Source of the DNA: an uncultured Verrucomicrobiota bacterium
GTDB lineage: Bacteria; Verrucomicrobiota; Kiritimatiellia; RFP12; UBA1067
Reading direction: 5' to 3'
Assembly: GCA_946628745.1 (NCBI GenBank)
Contig: CAMOXA010000021.1
Location: 1 to 14,403 of the forward strand
Length of the DNA: 14,403 nucleotides
The position numbers and the translations under genes were made by a program. The notes below the pieces were generated by a model. The model had not been told where the DNA came from. It searched no databases and was given only the letters and a program-made list of their open reading frames with translations. Positions 14,305 to 14,403 of the stretch are shown here, piece after piece (within the stretch, counting starts at the first letter, position 1; the number at the start of each line of letters is the position of its first letter).

Positions 14305-14333
14305 ATTTTACCACCACGACGCCGCAAGGTCAA
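14305..14333 (-). promoter_or_regulatory. Sigma70-type promoter of the thiSFGH operon
   Basis: The -35 box TTGACC (14328-14333) and -10 box TAAAAT (14305-14310) are separated by 17 bases. The predicted start is near 14298, giving a leader of about 37 bases. That is too short for a TPP riboswitch, and I see no CTGAGA-type thi-box in it. Confidence 0.75.
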
Positions 14334-14403
14334 GCCCGCGTCATGAAGATTTGGCAGCCTGCCACCGCCCGGAACCATCCCGAGACCGCCGGCCGCCAAC
14401 TTG
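14334..14403 (-). other. Window edge upstream of the thi promoter, unassigned
   Basis: About 70 bases of GC-rich sequence. It could be the 3' end of a further minus-strand gene: one frame reads to a TGA at 14341-14343 with an ending WQAAKSS. It is too short to identify. A small hairpin TGGCA-GGC-TGCCA (around 14350-14362) has no T-run, so I do not call it a terminator. Confidence 0.2.

Noticed and set aside
1..14403. Mobile elements, CRISPR arrays, toxin-antitoxin or defence genes
   Set aside because: I looked for transposase, integrase, nuclease and repeat-spacer patterns on both strands and saw none; the content is metabolic and envelope-related.

Overview
The window is a compact, GC-rich bacterial segment in which every gene I can support lies on the minus strand. 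Read from right to left it holds four transcription blocks with almost no spare DNA, and no gene-free stretch exceeds about 150 bases. I see no tRNA, rRNA, mobile element, CRISPR array or integration site. The large plus-strand open frames are antisense shadows of the real genes. Taxonomy is inference only. The aroC-aroB linkage, the secreted formylglycine-enzyme-like protein, the Bacteroidota-like AroB type and the high GC suggest an uncultured member of the Planctomycetes-Verrucomicrobia-Chlamydiae superphylum, possibly Kiritimatiellota or Lentisphaerota.

Block 1 (14333 to 10111) is a thiazole operon, thiS-thiF-thiG-thiH, driven by a near-consensus promoter with a short leader and followed after 12 bases by a ClC-type chloride channel/transporter gene. 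Together the four Thi proteins make the thiazole phosphate of thiamin from glycyl-derived iminoacetate, deoxyxylulose phosphate and sulfur carried on ThiS. Block 2 (10095 to 6776) starts at a TTGACA-18-TATAAT promoter and holds purE, tyrA and one 620-residue gene that joins a complete chorismate synthase (AroC) to a 3-dehydroquinate synthase (AroB). It combines one purine step with the early ring-forming and final steps of the shikimate pathway and the prephenate step towards tyrosine.

Block 3 (6742 to 1043) looks like a small surface-polysaccharide cassette: a GT2 glycosyltransferase, a GT4 glycosyltransferase, a secreted SUMF1-fold protein, a lipoprotein resembling a degenerate DUF3089 hydrolase, a two-part nitroreductase-family protein and a polysaccharide pyruvyltransferase. 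Two of its genes have an extended -10 box (TGnTATAAT) only 7 and 10 bases before the start codon and no ribosome-binding site, so they may be made from leaderless mRNAs. Block 4 (1016 to the left edge) is a class II fructose-bisphosphate aldolase gene with its own promoter, cut off at its C-terminus by the window edge.

The most unusual items are the AroC-AroB fusion, the apparently leaderless promoters of the polysaccharide cassette, and the pairing in that cassette of two enzyme-like envelope proteins that have lost catalytic residues.
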